NCBI GenBank assembly: GCA_041861885.1
Contig: JBGVUE010000001.1
Location: 1,662,001 to 1,726,000, forward strand
Reading direction: 5' to 3'
DNA: 64,000 nt
DNA from: Haloimpatiens sp. FM7315
Lineage (GTDB): Bacteria; Bacillota; Clostridia; Clostridiales; Clostridiaceae
The notes beneath the pieces were generated by a model. That model made no database searches. It was not told where the DNA came from and saw only the letters and a program-made list of their open reading frames with translations. Positions 1 through 9,871 of this stretch are shown piece by piece. Position numbers and translations under genes: made by a program. Numbering within the stretch: position 1 is the first letter of the stretch; every line of letters begins with the position of its first letter.

Positions 1-70
1 CTTTTTTACAATCCATCATTCCAGCTCCAGTAACTTCTCTTAATTCTTTAACTTGTTTTGCTGATATCAT
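1..70 (-). CDS. tsf: Elongation factor Ts, N-terminal fragment (runs off window)
   Basis: Only the first 23 codons are present; the rest lies left of the window. The visible start reads MISAKQVKELREVTGAGMMD, the typical EF-Ts opening: a UBA-like helix followed by the conserved TGAGMMDCKKAL motif. EF-Ts is the guanine-nucleotide exchange factor that regenerates EF-Tu-GTP in the cytoplasm. The ATG is preceded by a GGAGGAG ribosome-binding site at about 75-82. It follows rpsB on the same strand with an 85-base gap, the standard bacterial rpsB-tsf pair. Confidence 0.93.
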   Translation of the reverse strand, partial: MISAKQVKELREVTGAGMMDCKK

Positions 71-98
71 ATATACTCCTCCGTTCATATTTAATTCA

Positions 99-131
99 AA
101 AGGTAAATGAATTTGTTATTCATCTACCTTT
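99..131 (-). terminator. Hairpin between rpsB and tsf (possible attenuator)
   Basis: Two 13-base arms (99-111 and 119-131) pair with one G-U in the transcript direction, around a 7-base loop. Only a short, imperfect U-rich stretch follows. A partial terminator or processing stem between rpsB and tsf would adjust tsf output relative to rpsB. This is read from sequence only. Confidence 0.45.
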
Positions 132-155
132 GACTTAATAATTTTATTTCAAGTT

Positions 156-857
156 TTATTCAGCTAATTGTTCGCCTTGTCTTCCTTCTATAACGGCATC
201 AGCCATCTTAGCTACTATTAATCTAACAGCTCTTATAGCATCATCGTTACCAGGAATAACATAATCAACTTCTTCTGGATCACAGTTAGTATCAACGATA
301 CCTACAACTGGAATTCCTAAAATCTTAGCTTCTGATACTGCATTCTTTTCTTTTCTTGGATCTACTACAAATAGAGCTCCTATGTTGCTAGTATCCATGT
401 TTTTTATACCGCCAAGGTTCTTTTGAAGCTTCTCTTCTTCATGTTTTAAGTTTGTAACTTCTTTTTTAGGAAGAACATCAAATATTCCGTCTTCAGCCAT
501 TTGTCCTAATTCTTCTAATCTTGCGATTCTTTGTTTTATTGTTTTAAAGTTAGTTAACATTCCACCTAACCATCTGTTGTTAACAAAGTGCATGCTACAT
601 CTAACAGCTTCATCAGCTATAGCTTCTTGAGCTTGCTTCTTAGTTCCTACAAACAATACGTCTTTTCCTTCTTCTGATACACTTCTTATGAAATCATAAG
701 CTTCATCTACTTTTTTTACAGTTTTTTGTAAATCGATGATGTATATTCCGTTTCTTTCTGTAAATATGTATGGAGCCATTTTAGGATTCCATCTTCTTGT
801 TTGATGTCCAAAATGAACACCTGCTTCTAATAATTGTTTCATTGATATTACTGCCAT
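156..857 (-). CDS. rpsB: 30S ribosomal protein S2
   Basis: A 233-residue protein of normal S2 length. It opens with [20 protein letters not shown], and the S2 signatures [27 protein letters not shown] and [12 protein letters not shown] are all intact. S2 binds the 30S head late in assembly and is needed to hold S1/mRNA near the platform. The ATG at 857 has a strong SD (AGGAGGT) 8 bases upstream. It is first in an rpsB-tsf unit with its own promoter about 110 bases upstream, and the frame is uninterrupted. Confidence 0.98.
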   Translation of the reverse strand: MAVISMKQLLEAGVHFGHQTRRWNPKMAPYIFTERNGIYIIDLQKTVKKVDEAYDFIRSVSEEGKDVLFVGTKKQAQEAIADEAVRCSMHFVNNRWLGGMLTNFKTIKQRIARLEELGQMAEDGIFDVLPKKEVTNLKHEEEKLQKNLGGIKNMDTSNIGALFVVDPRKEKNAVSEAKILGIPVVGIVDTNCDPEEVDYVIPGNDDAIRAVRLIVAKMADAVIEGRQGEQLAE

Positions 858-962
858 TATAAATTACCTCCTATTGGTTAACCCTCCATTACCTTCATAC
901 TCGCAAAATACCCTAAGGCACCATTTTGTGAATTAGATAATGTGTGTATTTTATCCTTAAGT

Positions 963-991
963 AGTATACCATATGTAAAAGATGTATTCAA
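963..991 (-). promoter_or_regulatory. Sigma-A-type promoter of rpsB
   Basis: On the minus strand, TTGAAT (986-991) and TATACT (963-968) are separated by exactly 17 bases. The predicted transcript start near 955 gives a leader of about 100 bases before rpsB, long enough for a ribosomal-protein autoregulatory leader, but I do not recognise a defined motif in it. Confidence 0.7.
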
Positions 992-1068
992 TAATAATTT
1001 TTATTTTATTTTATGAAATTTTTCTAAAAGCCATAGATATTAAACTACTATATTTTTATTCTTTACAC

Positions 1069-1102
1069 AAAAAATGTGAGATATACATTATCTCACATTT
1101 TT
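1069..1102 (-). terminator. Rho-independent terminator of codY
   Basis: A 13-base perfect stem (1071-1083 with 1090-1102) built on TGTGAGATA closes a short loop. On the minus strand it is followed by a U run. It starts 4 bases after the codY stop and separates codY from the rpsB promoter. Confidence 0.85.
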
Positions 1103-1105
1103 AAA

Positions 1106-1882
1106 TTATTTTATTTTCTTTAATTCATCTAGTAATTTCTCATTTAATATTTTGATATGAGTGCCCTTCATACCTAAAGATCTAGATTCAATTACTCCAG
1201 CACTTTCAAATTTTCTTAGTGCATTTACGATTACAGACCTAGTTATACCAACTTTATCAGCAATCTTAGAAGCTACAAGTAAACCTTCATTTCCATCTAA
1301 TTCATTAAAGATATGCTCTACAGCTTCTAGCTCAGAATAAGATAATGTGCCAATTGCAAGTTGAACTACCGCTTTTTTCCTAGCCTCAGATTCAATTTCA
1401 TCTTGTTTAGATCTAAGAATTTCCATACCTACAATAGTAGCACTATATTCAGCTAATACTAAATCATCATCAGTAAAGTTTTTATCAAATCGTCCTAACA
1501 ATAACGTACCTAATCTTTCTCTATTTCCAACTATAGGAACTATTATATTAACTTTACTATCCATTCCACATGACTTTTCTAAATCAAATGAACAAACTCC
1601 CTCATCAGATGAAGCCGCCATTGTTTCCTTATATTCTAGTAATCTATTATTGTATTCATCTGAAAATCTGTTTTCTTTTAATATTTTTTCATTTATTACA
1701 TCACATTCAAATCCACTTGAAAAATTGTGTCCTAATATTTTTCCTTTTCTGCTTATTACATAAACATTGCAGTCTAGAACTTCGCTTAAAATTTTACATA
1801 TATCATCAAATGCCACAGGCTCTGTTCCTGTTTTTTGTAATATTTTATTTATCTTACGTGTTTTTTCTAGTAACGATGCCAT
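1106..1882 (-). CDS. codY: GTP- and BCAA-sensing global transcriptional regulator CodY
   Basis: The 258-residue length matches the family (about 259). The N-terminal GAF domain (about 1-155) binds branched-chain amino acids. The C-terminal winged helix (about 200-240) contains [20 protein letters not shown], the highly conserved CodY DNA-reading helix. CodY represses nutrient-acquisition, sporulation and virulence genes in rich conditions, using GTP and isoleucine/valine as signals. A strong SD (AAGGAGGT) lies upstream of the ATG at 1882. It stands alone between terminators or promoters, downstream of topA, as in other clostridia. A weak CodY-box-like site lies upstream, so self-regulation is possible. 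Confidence 0.97.
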   Translation of the reverse strand: MASLLEKTRKINKILQKTGTEPVAFDDICKILSEVLDCNVYVISRKGKILGHNFSSGFECDVINEKILKENRFSDEYNNRLLEYKETMAASSDEGVCSFDLEKSCGMDSKVNIIVPIVGNRERLGTLLLGRFDKNFTDDDLVLAEYSATIVGMEILRSKQDEIESEARKKAVVQLAIGTLSYSELEAVEHIFNELDGNEGLLVASKIADKVGITRSVIVNALRKFESAGVIESRSLGMKGTHIKILNEKLLDELKKIK

Positions 1883-1905
1883 ACATCTATACCTCCTTGT
1901 AATTC

Positions 1906-1956
1906 ATTATAATCAAATATAATCATAAATCTAATTTGCACATATTTCAGAATTGT
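1906..1956 (-). promoter_or_regulatory. codY promoter region with weak CodY-box-like site
   Basis: A TATAAT -10 (minus strand, 1906-1911) lies about 24 bases before the ATG. The -35 at 17-18 bases is poor. At 1942-1956 the minus strand reads ACAATTCTGAAATAT, which matches the published CodY consensus AATTTTCWGAAAATT at 10 of 15 positions, including the TTCTGAAA core. The position upstream of the -10 would suit autoregulation. The match is weak. Confidence 0.35.
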
Positions 1957-2049
1957 TATTGTATTTAAAAATTTTAGAATTGTATCACCTAGTAATGATA
2001 CCATATACCTAATCTTATTTCAACAACTTTTTCATTCTTTTCGACAATT

Positions 2050-4134
2050 TTATACTTCATTTGTTAATTCCTTGTAATTGCATTTGTCGGAAGAGCACTG
2101 ATAGTAGTTTCCTTTTGACTTATTATACCTTTTTGTCATATAGCTTCCACAATTGGGGCATTTTTTATTAGTTGGTTCAAACCAACTAACAAAATCACAT
2201 TCAGGATAATTACTACATCCATAAAATGTTCTTCCTTTTTTACTTTTTCTTATTAAAACTTTACCACCACATTTAGGACACTCAACATCTAACTCTTTTA
2301 GTATAGGTTTAGTATTCTTACATTCAGGATATCCAGGGCAAGCTAGAAAATCTCCGAATCGTCCATGTTTTATAACCATATATTTTCCGCATTTATCACA
2401 TTTAACATCTGTAACTTTATCTTCTATAGTAATTTTGGCTATTTCTTTTTCTGCTTTATCTATAACAACTTTAAGTGGAGTGAAGAACTCATCCACAACC
2501 TTTTTCCATTCGACTTTTCCTTCTTCAATTAAATCTAGTTTTTTTTCCATTTCTGCAGTAAATTCCATATCAACAATTTGCTTAAAAAAATTACTCATAA
2601 TATCATTTACTATTATACCAAGTTCTGTGGGAGTTAAAGCTTTTCCCTCTCTTTCAACATATTTTCTATCTAAAATTGTTGAAATAATAGGAGCATAAGT
2701 ACTTGGTCGTCCTATGCCGTTTTCTTCTAAGTTTTTAACTAATGTTGCTTCTGAAAATCTTGCAGGAGGTTGTGTAAAATGCTGTTTACTTTCAATTTTA
2801 TTCTTTTCCAAAATCTCACTTACCTCAAGATTAGGAACTTTTTTTGTATCGCTTTCTTCAATTAAATTGTAAACTCTTGTAAAACCATCGAACTCAATTG
2901 TAGAACCTGACGCTTTTAATAAATACTCTCCATTTTTTATATCTATAGACACTGTATTTAATAAACAGATTGCCATTTGGCTTGCTAGAAATCTTTGCCA
3001 AATTAATTTATATAATTTATATTGATCTCTTTTTAAACTATCTTTAATCTCATCAGGATTAAGTTCTATATAAGTAGGCCTTATCGCTTCATGGGCATCT
3101 TGAATATTTTTATTTGCTTTAACTTTATTGTTTTTACTTTCTCTTAAATACTCTTTACCATATATAGAAACAATATAATCCTCAGCTGATTTTTCAGCTT
3201 CTTTTGATATTCTTATTGAATCTGTTCTCATATAAGTGATTAAACCTATTGTGCCATGTCCTTTTACATCTATTCCCTCATATAACTGCTGAGCTAAAGA
3301 CATGGTTTTTTTAGTTGAAAAATTTAATTTTTTGTAGGCTTCCTGTTGTAATGTGCTGGTAATAAATGGATTTGGTTGATTTTTCTTTTTCTTTGTTTTT
3401 CTAATATTATCCACAACATAATCATTTTGCTCAAGTTCTTCCATTATACCTTTGCACTGCATTTCATCTTTAATACTTATTTTTTTGTTTTTATGATGAG
3501 TTAATTGTACATTAACAGCTTTAGTTTTTTTATTTTTAGGTACTAATTCACATTCTATTGTCCAATATTCTTCAGACACAAACTTTTTTATTTCCTCTTC
3601 CTTGTCACAAATCATCTTTAACGCTACGGATTGAACTCTTCCTGCACTAAGCCCCCATTTTATTTTTCTCCATAATATAGGACTTATCTCATATCCAACT
3701 AGTCTATCTAATACCCTTCTTGCCTGCTGAGCATCAATTAGATCCATATCCAAAGGCCTAGGTGATTTAATTGCGTTCTTAATTGCATTTTTAGTAATTT
3801 CATTAAATTCAATTCTACAATTATCACTATTATCGATTTTTAGCACATTGGCTAAATGCCATGAAATAGCTTCTCCCTCTCTATCAGGGTCAGTAGCTAA
3901 ATATATTTTTTCACTTTTTTTAGCTTCTTTTCTTAATTTATCTAAAAGTTCCCCTTTTCCCCTAATAGTAATATACTTTGGTTCATAATTGTTTTCTATA
4001 TCAACTCCCAATTTACTTTTTGGAAGATCTCGCACATGTCCCATTGAAGCAGTGACTGTATATGTCTTTCCCAAATACTTTCCTATGGTCTTTGCTTTAG
4101 CTGGTGACTCAACTATTACTAATTTTTGTCCCAT
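2050..4134 (-). CDS. topA: DNA topoisomerase I (type IA)
   Basis: A 694-residue enzyme that relaxes negative supercoils through a transient 5'-phosphotyrosine link. The Toprim domain has the conserved Glu in VIVESPAKAKT (about residue 9) and the DxDxE motif in ATDPDREGEA (about 82-86). The catalytic Tyr is in YMRTDS at about 301. Three C-terminal zinc ribbons carry CxxC pairs (about 578-690), typical of Firmicutes TopA. The ATG has a GGAGGGG site. It lies between dprA and codY, as is usual in this group. No frame break. Confidence 0.97.
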   Translation of the reverse strand: MGQKLVIVESPAKAKTIGKYLGKTYTVTASMGHVRDLPKSKLGVDIENNYEPKYITIRGKGELLDKLRKEAKKSEKIYLATDPDREGEAISWHLANVLKIDNSDNCRIEFNEITKNAIKNAIKSPRPLDMDLIDAQQARRVLDRLVGYEISPILWRKIKWGLSAGRVQSVALKMICDKEEEIKKFVSEEYWTIECELVPKNKKTKAVNVQLTHHKNKKISIKDEMQCKGIMEELEQNDYVVDNIRKTKKKKNQPNPFITSTLQQEAYKKLNFSTKKTMSLAQQLYEGIDVKGHGTIGLITYMRTDSIRISKEAEKSAEDYIVSIYGKEYLRESKNNKVKANKNIQDAHEAIRPTYIELNPDEIKDSLKRDQYKLYKLIWQRFLASQMAICLLNTVSIDIKNGEYLLKASGSTIEFDGFTRVYNLIEESDTKKVPNLEVSEILEKNKIESKQHFTQPPARFSEATLVKNLEENGIGRPSTYAPIISTILDRKYVEREGKALTPTELGIIVNDIMSNFFKQIVDMEFTAEMEKKLDLIEEGKVEWKKVVDEFFTPLKVVIDKAEKEIAKITIEDKVTDVKCDKCGKYMVIKHGRFGDFLACPGYPECKNTKPILKELDVECPKCGGKVLIRKSKKGRTFYGCSNYPECDFVSWFEPTNKKCPNCGSYMTKRYNKSKGNYYQCSSDKCNYKELTNEV

Positions 4135-4178
4135 ATTATCCCCTCCAGTATGTATTTTAAAATAATGTGTTCACCAAG

Positions 4179-5284
4179 CTAGGCATTATGAACTCTAACA
4201 TAATAATTTCCAGATAAACACATAATTTCATTATCAAGCTGCATTTCAAATAATACATCATATAATTGTTTTATGTCAACATTACATCTTTTTTTATATC
4301 ATCAATATGGATTGGTGAATCACAAATTAATCTATATAGCATGCTATGTATATCACCTTTGTTTTTATCATTATTATATTCATTACTACAAATTTTATTA
4401 TATTGTTTTTTATTATATAATTCTAATCCAATTAAATCAAGAACATCAGAAATTTCTGTAAATACATAAGCTCCATCTCTAATTAATTTATTAGTACCTT
4501 TGCTTTGTTCTGAAAATATTGTCCCTGGAACAACAATTATATTCTTCCCCTGTTCAAGGGCATAATTTGCAGTAATAAGAGTTCCACTTTTTTCTCCGGC
4601 TTCTACAACTATTAACAATGCTGCTAATGCGCTAATAATTCTGTTTCTAATAGGAAAATTATAACTATAAGGTTTAGTTCCTGGCAAAAATTCAGACATA
4701 ATACATCCATTTTCTATAATTGAATAATAAAGTTTTTCGTTTTCTTTTGGATAAATAACATCTATACCAGAGCCCAAAATTCCACAAGTATATTCATTAT
4801 TTTTTAACGTAGTAAGGTGAGCGATACTATCTATGCCTCTTGCCATACCGCTTATTATATTTACATGGTACTTAGAAAGTTCTTTAACTATATATTTTGT
4901 AGCTTGCTCTCCGTAAAAACTATTATTTCTAGCACCTACAATTGAAACACATATATTATCATTAAGTCTTTCAATTTTACCTTTATAAAATAACATAATT
5001 GGTACATCAGAGTAGTTTTCTAAACTTTTAGGGTAATTCTTTTCCCCATATACAACAGTATTAATATTTGATTTATTTATTTTCTCTATAATCTCATATA
5101 ACTTATCTTTTTCCCAAGCAGAAATAAATTTCTTTCTGGCATTTTCATTCATAGGTAATTCCCTACTCATACAATAATACCATATTTCTTCAGATTTTTT
5201 AAACTTTTTAAACAATTCTAGCTTTATTCTATTAGATACGTTTACCCTTTGAAGCCATAAATCATATATACTCAATGCATTCAC
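4179..5284 (-). CDS. dprA: DNA processing protein DprA (frame broken near C-terminus)
   Basis: DprA binds incoming single-stranded DNA and loads RecA during natural transformation. The Rossmann-like DprA core is clear (SIVGARNNSFYGE, ISGMARGIDSIAH, CGILGSGIDVIYP, GKNIIVVPG). The raw frame stops at 4271. Adding one A to the 7-base T run at 4289-4295 (plus strand) restores a winged-helix C-terminus ending in SGNYYVRVHNA with a stop at 4179-4181. This gives about 368 residues, the normal length. It follows comM and precedes topA. I treat the break as a sequencing error. Whether the host is competent cannot be told from this gene alone. Confidence 0.9.
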
Positions 5285-5325
5285 CCTTTAAACTTATTTT
5301 TTTATTGCTTAAATAACAAATTTAA

Positions 5326-6857
5326 TTAAACTATATTATTATTTACAAATCTTCTATACTGTATTGCCTCTATAACATCACTGTCTCCTATTTTTTCCTT
5401 CCCATTTAAGTCCGCAATGGTTCTAGCAACTTTAAGGATTCTTGTATAGGCTCTAGCACTTAATTGAAATTTCGAATAAACTTGTTTTAGTAACAAACTA
5501 GCCTTTAAATCTATTTTGCAATACTTATCAATATCTTCAGAATTCATCTGAGCATTACAAAATATTTTTTTCTCAGCATACCGTTTTCTTTGTATTATTC
5601 TCGCTTTTTCAACTCTTTCTCTTATATTAATTGATTTCTCACTTTTTCGCTTATTACAAATCTCATTGTAATCTAGTGGTCTTACAAAAGTAAAAATATC
5701 AACTCTATCAAGCAAAGGACCAGAAAATTTGTTCAAGTATTTATCTCTTTCATAATTTGAACACTTACATTCCCGAATTCCCGTTGCATAGTAACCACAG
5801 GGACATGGATTTAACGCTGCGACTAGCATAAAGTTAGATGGATATTTAACACTTCCATTGAATCTCGAAATTACTATTTCTTTATCCTCTATAGGTTGTC
5901 TTAACGTATTTATAATATTTTTATTAAATTCAAGTATTTCATCAAGAAAAAGCACTCCGTTATGGGCAAGTGAAATTTCGCCTGGTAAAATTTTGCTTCC
6001 TCCACCTATTATTGCTACTTTTGAAGCAGTACTATGAGGGTTTCTAAAAGGTCTTTTTTTATTATTCCTTGATTTTTTTCTAATTTTCCCGAAACACTAT
6101 ATATCTTAGTTACCTCTAAAGATTCTTGATAGCTCATAATCGGTAAAATACTAGGTATTCTCTTTGCCAGCATTGTTTTTCCAGAACCAGGAGGGCCAAA
6201 TAAAGCTATATTATGCCCTCCTGCACATGCAACTTCTATGGCTCTTTTTGTACTTTCCTGTCCAAAAACCTCTGAAAAATCCAATTCATTTTCAAGCTTT
6301 TCTTCCCAAATATCATCATCTTCATAAGGTAATAAATCCTTATACGTAATAAATTCTGCCACCTCTTTTAGATTTTTAAAGGCATATATTTTAGCTTCCT
6401 TAATCAAACTACATTCCCTTGCATTATCATAAGGGACTATAAACTCTTCTATTTTATTGCTTATACCTTCAAGTATTAAAGATAGTGCTCCTCTTACCAT
6501 TTTTAGCTCTCCGCTCAAGGATAATTCTCCTAAAAACAAAAATTGACTAGTATTACTATCTATAACCTGTTGAGTAGCCAAAAGAATTCCTATTGCTATA
6601 GGCAAATCTAGTAATGCTCCTTCTTTTTTTATGTCAGCAGGAGCTAAATTTATTGTAATTCTGCCTAATGGAAATTCATATCCAGAATTAATAATAGCAG
6701 CTCTAACCCTTTCCTTAGATTCCTTAACTGCAATATTAGGAAGACCAACTATATTAAATGAAGGTAAACCCCTTGTAATATCTATTTCAACAGAAATAAT
6801 GTTTCCATTTAGTCCAGTTAGATTTGCAGTATTTATATTTATCACCAATTTTATCAC
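5326..6857 (-). CDS. comM: YifB/ComM-family AAA+ ATPase (frame broken once)
   Basis: A magnesium-chelatase-like AAA+ protein. In Gram-negatives ComM is a branch-migration helicase for integrating foreign DNA. The N-terminal domain (GLPSFNIVGLPNIAVKESKERVRAAI) leads into Walker A GPPGSGKTML, then Walker B VLFLDEILEF and sensor motifs. The frame breaks in a 7-T run at 6054-6060; one extra base joins KRPFRNPHSTASKVAIIGGG to the second half. The total is about 510 residues, the family norm. Start is uncertain: GTG at 6857, or GTG at 6845, which lies 8 bases behind a GAGGTG site. It is followed by dprA after a 41-base gap. Confidence 0.9.
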
Positions 6858-7075
6858 CTCTAAAATCTAAAATTTCTGTTTAATACTTAAATTCTAGACA
6901 ATAATTATATATATAATCATAATTTTAGAAATTTTTTAATCATATAAGAGTTTACTTGTAAAAACAAAACTATTAAAACAAGAACTTTTAAGTTGTGTAT
7001 AAAGATTTTATAGAGCAATATACAAGGCTTTGTGTCAAAGGATTATATTAAAATATTATGTATAGGAGAATAATT

Positions 7076-7444
7076 ATGCATTATCTGAATAAAAATATCG
7101 GAAACTATGGAGAGAATTTAGCTGAGGCTTATTTGAAAAAATGTGGTTATACTATATTAGATAAGAATTATTATTGCAAAATAGGGGAAATAGATTTAAT
7201 AGGTATGGACACTAATATCATCTGTTTTATTGAAGTTAAAACAAGATACAGTACTTTTTATGGGTATCCTTCTGAGGCTATAATAAAGAAAAAACAATAT
7301 AAAATATATAGAACAGCTCAACTTTATATTATTAAAAACAAACTTTTTGAACAAAATTTTAGATTTGACGTTGTGGAAATTCTTTTAGATGTGAATTCAA
7401 AAGAGCCATCAATTAAACTACTTAAAAATGCTTTTTATGTATAG
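7076..7444 (+). CDS. yraN: UPF0102 (YraN) endonuclease-fold protein
   Basis: About 122 residues, with the YraN pattern GENLAEAYLKKCGYTILDKN, GEIDLIG and FIEVKTR. The ExDLI and EVK residues are the hallmark of a restriction-endonuclease-like fold. The true role is unknown. I choose the ATG at 7076 because AGGAGA lies 6 bases upstream; the upstream in-frame ATG at 7058 has no site. It is unusual that the gene is on the plus strand while its usual partners rnhB and comM are on the minus strand. In most clostridia these run in one direction, so a local inversion is likely here. Confidence 0.88.
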   Translation: MHYLNKNIGNYGENLAEAYLKKCGYTILDKNYYCKIGEIDLIGMDTNIICFIEVKTRYSTFYGYPSEAIIKKKQYKIYRTAQLYIIKNKLFEQNFRFDVVEILLDVNSKEPSIKLLKNAFYV

Positions 7445-7508
7445 TATCTAGAGCACTTTAAATTAGGATAAATTTAATTTAAAACTTAATTTATTTCCAA
7501 ATTACAAG

Positions 7509-7538
7509 CAAAAGCTTAAAATGCATTTTAAGCTTTTG
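7509..7538. terminator. 30-base perfect palindrome between convergent yraN and rnhB
   Basis: A perfect self-complementary 30-mer centred on TGCA, with AAAGCTTAAAA arms. It lies between the ends of two converging genes, so it is probably a bidirectional terminator. The U tract is partly inside the 3' arm and no long U run follows on either side, so it is not a textbook terminator. Confidence 0.6.
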
Positions 7539-7617
7539 ATAAAAAATACTAAATATAGTTGCTCTTGTTAACGTTTACATGTATATCTGCAAATTAAACT
7601 TAAAATTTGCACTAAAT

Positions 7618-8444
7618 TTATAAAATATTCTTTAGAAAACTTAATCTATGAATATCAGTTATCCCTTTTTCATGTATAGCTTTTATATGTTCTTCGGTTC
7701 CATATCCTACATTATTTTCAAAACCATATCCAGGATATTTTTCTGCATTTTTTACCATAAGATGATCCCTGTAGACTTTTGCTAGAATGGAAGCACAGGC
7801 TATAGACGCACTTTTAGTATCGCCTTTAATGACATCTTGATTTTCAATAGAAATGCCTCTAACTTTATATCCATCTGATAAAACGATTAAAGGGTCTAGA
7901 TCGATTTTATTAATACAATCTATAAATACCTTATTATTACACCAAGCAATACCCTTATCATCAATTTCTGTATTACTAACTTCACATACACTGTAAGCTA
8001 CAGCTTTGCTTTTTATAACATGGCTTAGCTCTTCCCTTTTCTTTGCTGAAAGTTTTTTGAATCCTTTATACCTAATATTAAATCCTTTCTATTTTCGAAG
8101 TTTAAATCTAAGACAACAGCTGCAGCAACAATTGGACCTGCTAGAGGTCCTCTGCCAACTTCGTCTACACCAATTAAATATCCTTTATTACCAACAAAAT
8201 ATTTATCAAATTTATACATATTTTCCACTCTGTTTAGTTCGTTTTCCAGTTTTTCCTTGTACTTTAGTAAAGTAACGCCTAGCTTTTGAACTGTTTTTCT
8301 AGAGTCCTTTAACATCAACTCTATGTAATTCAAAACATCATTTTCACTATAATTAAAAATGTTTTTCTCTACAACTCTAAGGGACTCTCTTATTTCTCCA
8401 ATATTCTTGTTTTGCATTTCATAAGTATTTATTTCTTTAAACAT
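7618..8444 (-). CDS. rnhB: Ribonuclease HII (frame broken once)
   Basis: RNase HII removes single ribonucleotides and RNA primers from DNA. The catalytic opening [20 protein letters not shown] (Asp-Glu pair) is clear, and after the break [27 protein letters not shown] and GYGTEEHI follow. The raw frame stops at 8025. One extra base in the 6-T run at 8053-8058 restores it and gives a stop at 7618-7620. The N-terminal extension of about 75 residues before the catalytic domain is normal for Firmicutes RNase HII. It starts 14 bases after rbgA, a tight pair. Confidence 0.92.
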
Positions 8445-8458
8445 TTTCTCACCCTTTT

Positions 8459-9300
8459 CTAAGGCCTTTCTAATGAAAACTTACCAAGTTTTCCTCCACG
8501 GAATTCATCTAAAATAGCAATAGAGATTCTATTGTAATCTATATTTCCACCAGACATAACAGCCCCTCTTTTTTTGCTATCAAATCCATTATTTCAAGAG
8601 TTCCTTCTGGCAGTTCATCAATTTTATATCTATCTTTAAGTCTTTCAGGATATTGGGATTGCATAACTTTAATTAGTTCAAAAGCTAAATCTTCTACATT
8701 CATAATCTCATCTTTTATGGCACCTGTAAAAGCTAAATTTAGCCCTACTTTAGGATCATCAAACTTAGGCCACAAAACGCCTGGGGTGTCCATTAATTCC
8801 ACACCTATTTTGGTTTTTATCCATTGCTTGCTTTTTGTAACTCCAGGCTTATCTCCTGTTTTTGCTCTACTTGCCTTAGCTATTTTATTTATAAATGATG
8901 ATTTACCAACATTAGGTATTCCAACTACCATTACTCTTGTAACCCTATTTACTAAACCCTTACTTCTAAGACGATCCATTTTTTCTTTTAGAAGTATGTC
9001 TAAAAGAGATTTAATATTTTTCAAACCTTCCCCATTTAGACTATTCCCTTGAATTATTTTTGTATTTTCTGTTGAAAGGGTCCTTATCCATTGATTAGTA
9101 ATTTTTTCATCGCTTAAATCTGCTTTATTTAAAAGTATTACTCTTGGTTTATTTTTACATATATCATCTATTTCAGGATTAGAACTTGATCTAACTATCC
9201 TTGCATCTCTTATTTCTATAACAGCATCAACAAGTTTTAGGTTTTCCTTTATTTCCCTTCTGGTTTTTGACATATGTCCAGGGAACCAATTAATTTCCAT
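8459..9300 (-). CDS. rbgA: Ribosome biogenesis GTPase RbgA/YlqF (frame broken near C-terminus)
   Basis: A circularly permuted GTPase that matures the 50S subunit, acting with L6 and other late proteins. The G4 motif (LLNKADL) precedes G1 ([13 protein letters not shown]) and G3 (DTPG), the permuted order. The raw frame ends at 8539. An extra base in the 7-T run at 8569-8575 restores [16 protein letters not shown] and a stop at 8459-8461, giving about 281 residues. It sits between rplS and rnhB as in Bacillus. The SD is weak but adequate before the ATG. Confidence 0.93.
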
Positions 9301-9363
9301 ATTATCCTACCCCTTCTTATTTATTTCTTGTTACTTAATTGACTATACAATAAAAATTTACAA

Positions 9364-9392
9364 TAAAAAAGGGACTTCTAAAGCCCCATTTT
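9364..9392 (-). terminator. Rho-independent terminator of rplS
   Basis: A 7-base GC-rich stem (9371-9377 with 9381-9387, including one G-U) and a 3-base loop are followed on the minus strand by a run of six U. It lies just after the rplS stop. Confidence 0.85.
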
Positions 9393-9394
9393 TT

Positions 9395-9748
9395 TTACTT
9401 TATAAGTTCTTTTACTTTAGCAGCTTTTCCTACTCTATCTCTTAAGTAGAACAATCTAGCTCTTCTTACCTTACCAGCTCTTACAACTTCTACTTTAGCA
9501 ACACTTGGAGAGTTAACTGGGAATGTTCTTTCTATTCCAACACCATAAGAAACTCTTCTTACAGTGAAAGTTTCTCTTACTCCGCCATTTTGTCTTTTTA
9601 TAACAGTTCCTTCAAAGACCTGGATTCTTTCTCTGTTTCCTTCTTTAATGTTAACATGTACCTTAACAGTATCTCCAACATTGAAACTTATTAAATCACT
9701 TCTTAATTGTTCTGCTTCTATTGATTTTATTATATCTAACATGTGCAT
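9395..9748 (-). CDS. rplS: 50S ribosomal protein L19
   Basis: A 117-residue protein with the conserved [18 protein letters not shown] stretch, [12 protein letters not shown] and the basic tail [17 protein letters not shown]19 sits at the 30S-50S interface. The original start could be the first or third codon (MHM); a GGAGG site lies immediately upstream. It has its own promoter, leader and terminator, so it is probably transcribed alone, separate from trmD-rimM-rpsP upstream. Confidence 0.97.
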   Translation of the reverse strand: MHMLDIIKSIEAEQLRSDLISFNVGDTVKVHVNIKEGNRERIQVFEGTVIKRQNGGVRETFTVRRVSYGVGIERTFPVNSPSVAKVEVVRAGKVRRARLFYLRDRVGKAAKVKELIK

Positions 9749-9816
9749 TCCCTCCTTATAGTTAATTGACGTTCTTGACCAAAATTCAAAGACAGAGGAC
9801 CGCCCGTACTAGCACA
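9749..9816 (-). promoter_or_regulatory. Probable L19 (rplS) mRNA leader
   Basis: About 68 bases lie between the predicted start of transcription and rplS. The minus strand carries GGGCGGTCCTCTGTC, then a small hairpin (CTTTGA paired with TCAAG). Its place and size fit the Rfam family L19_leader known from Firmicutes, which is thought to mediate autoregulation. I could not align it to the covariance model, so the identity is an inference. Confidence 0.5.
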
Positions 9817-9822
9817 ATTTAA

Positions 9823-9851
9823 ATTGTAACATATTATATTTCATTTTTCAA
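9823..9851 (-). promoter_or_regulatory. Sigma-A-type promoter of rplS
   Basis: On the minus strand, TTGAAA (9846-9851) and TACAAT (9823-9828) have a 17-base spacer. Transcription would start close to 9816, directly at the proposed leader. Confidence 0.7.
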
Positions 9852-9871
9852 CATTAAGTAAAGCAATAAAG

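Noticed and set aside
1570..1902. 110-residue open frame on the plus strand over codY
   Set aside because: Antisense shadow of a clear CodY; composition is Phe/Leu/Ile runs from reversed A/T-rich codons and it lacks a ribosome site.
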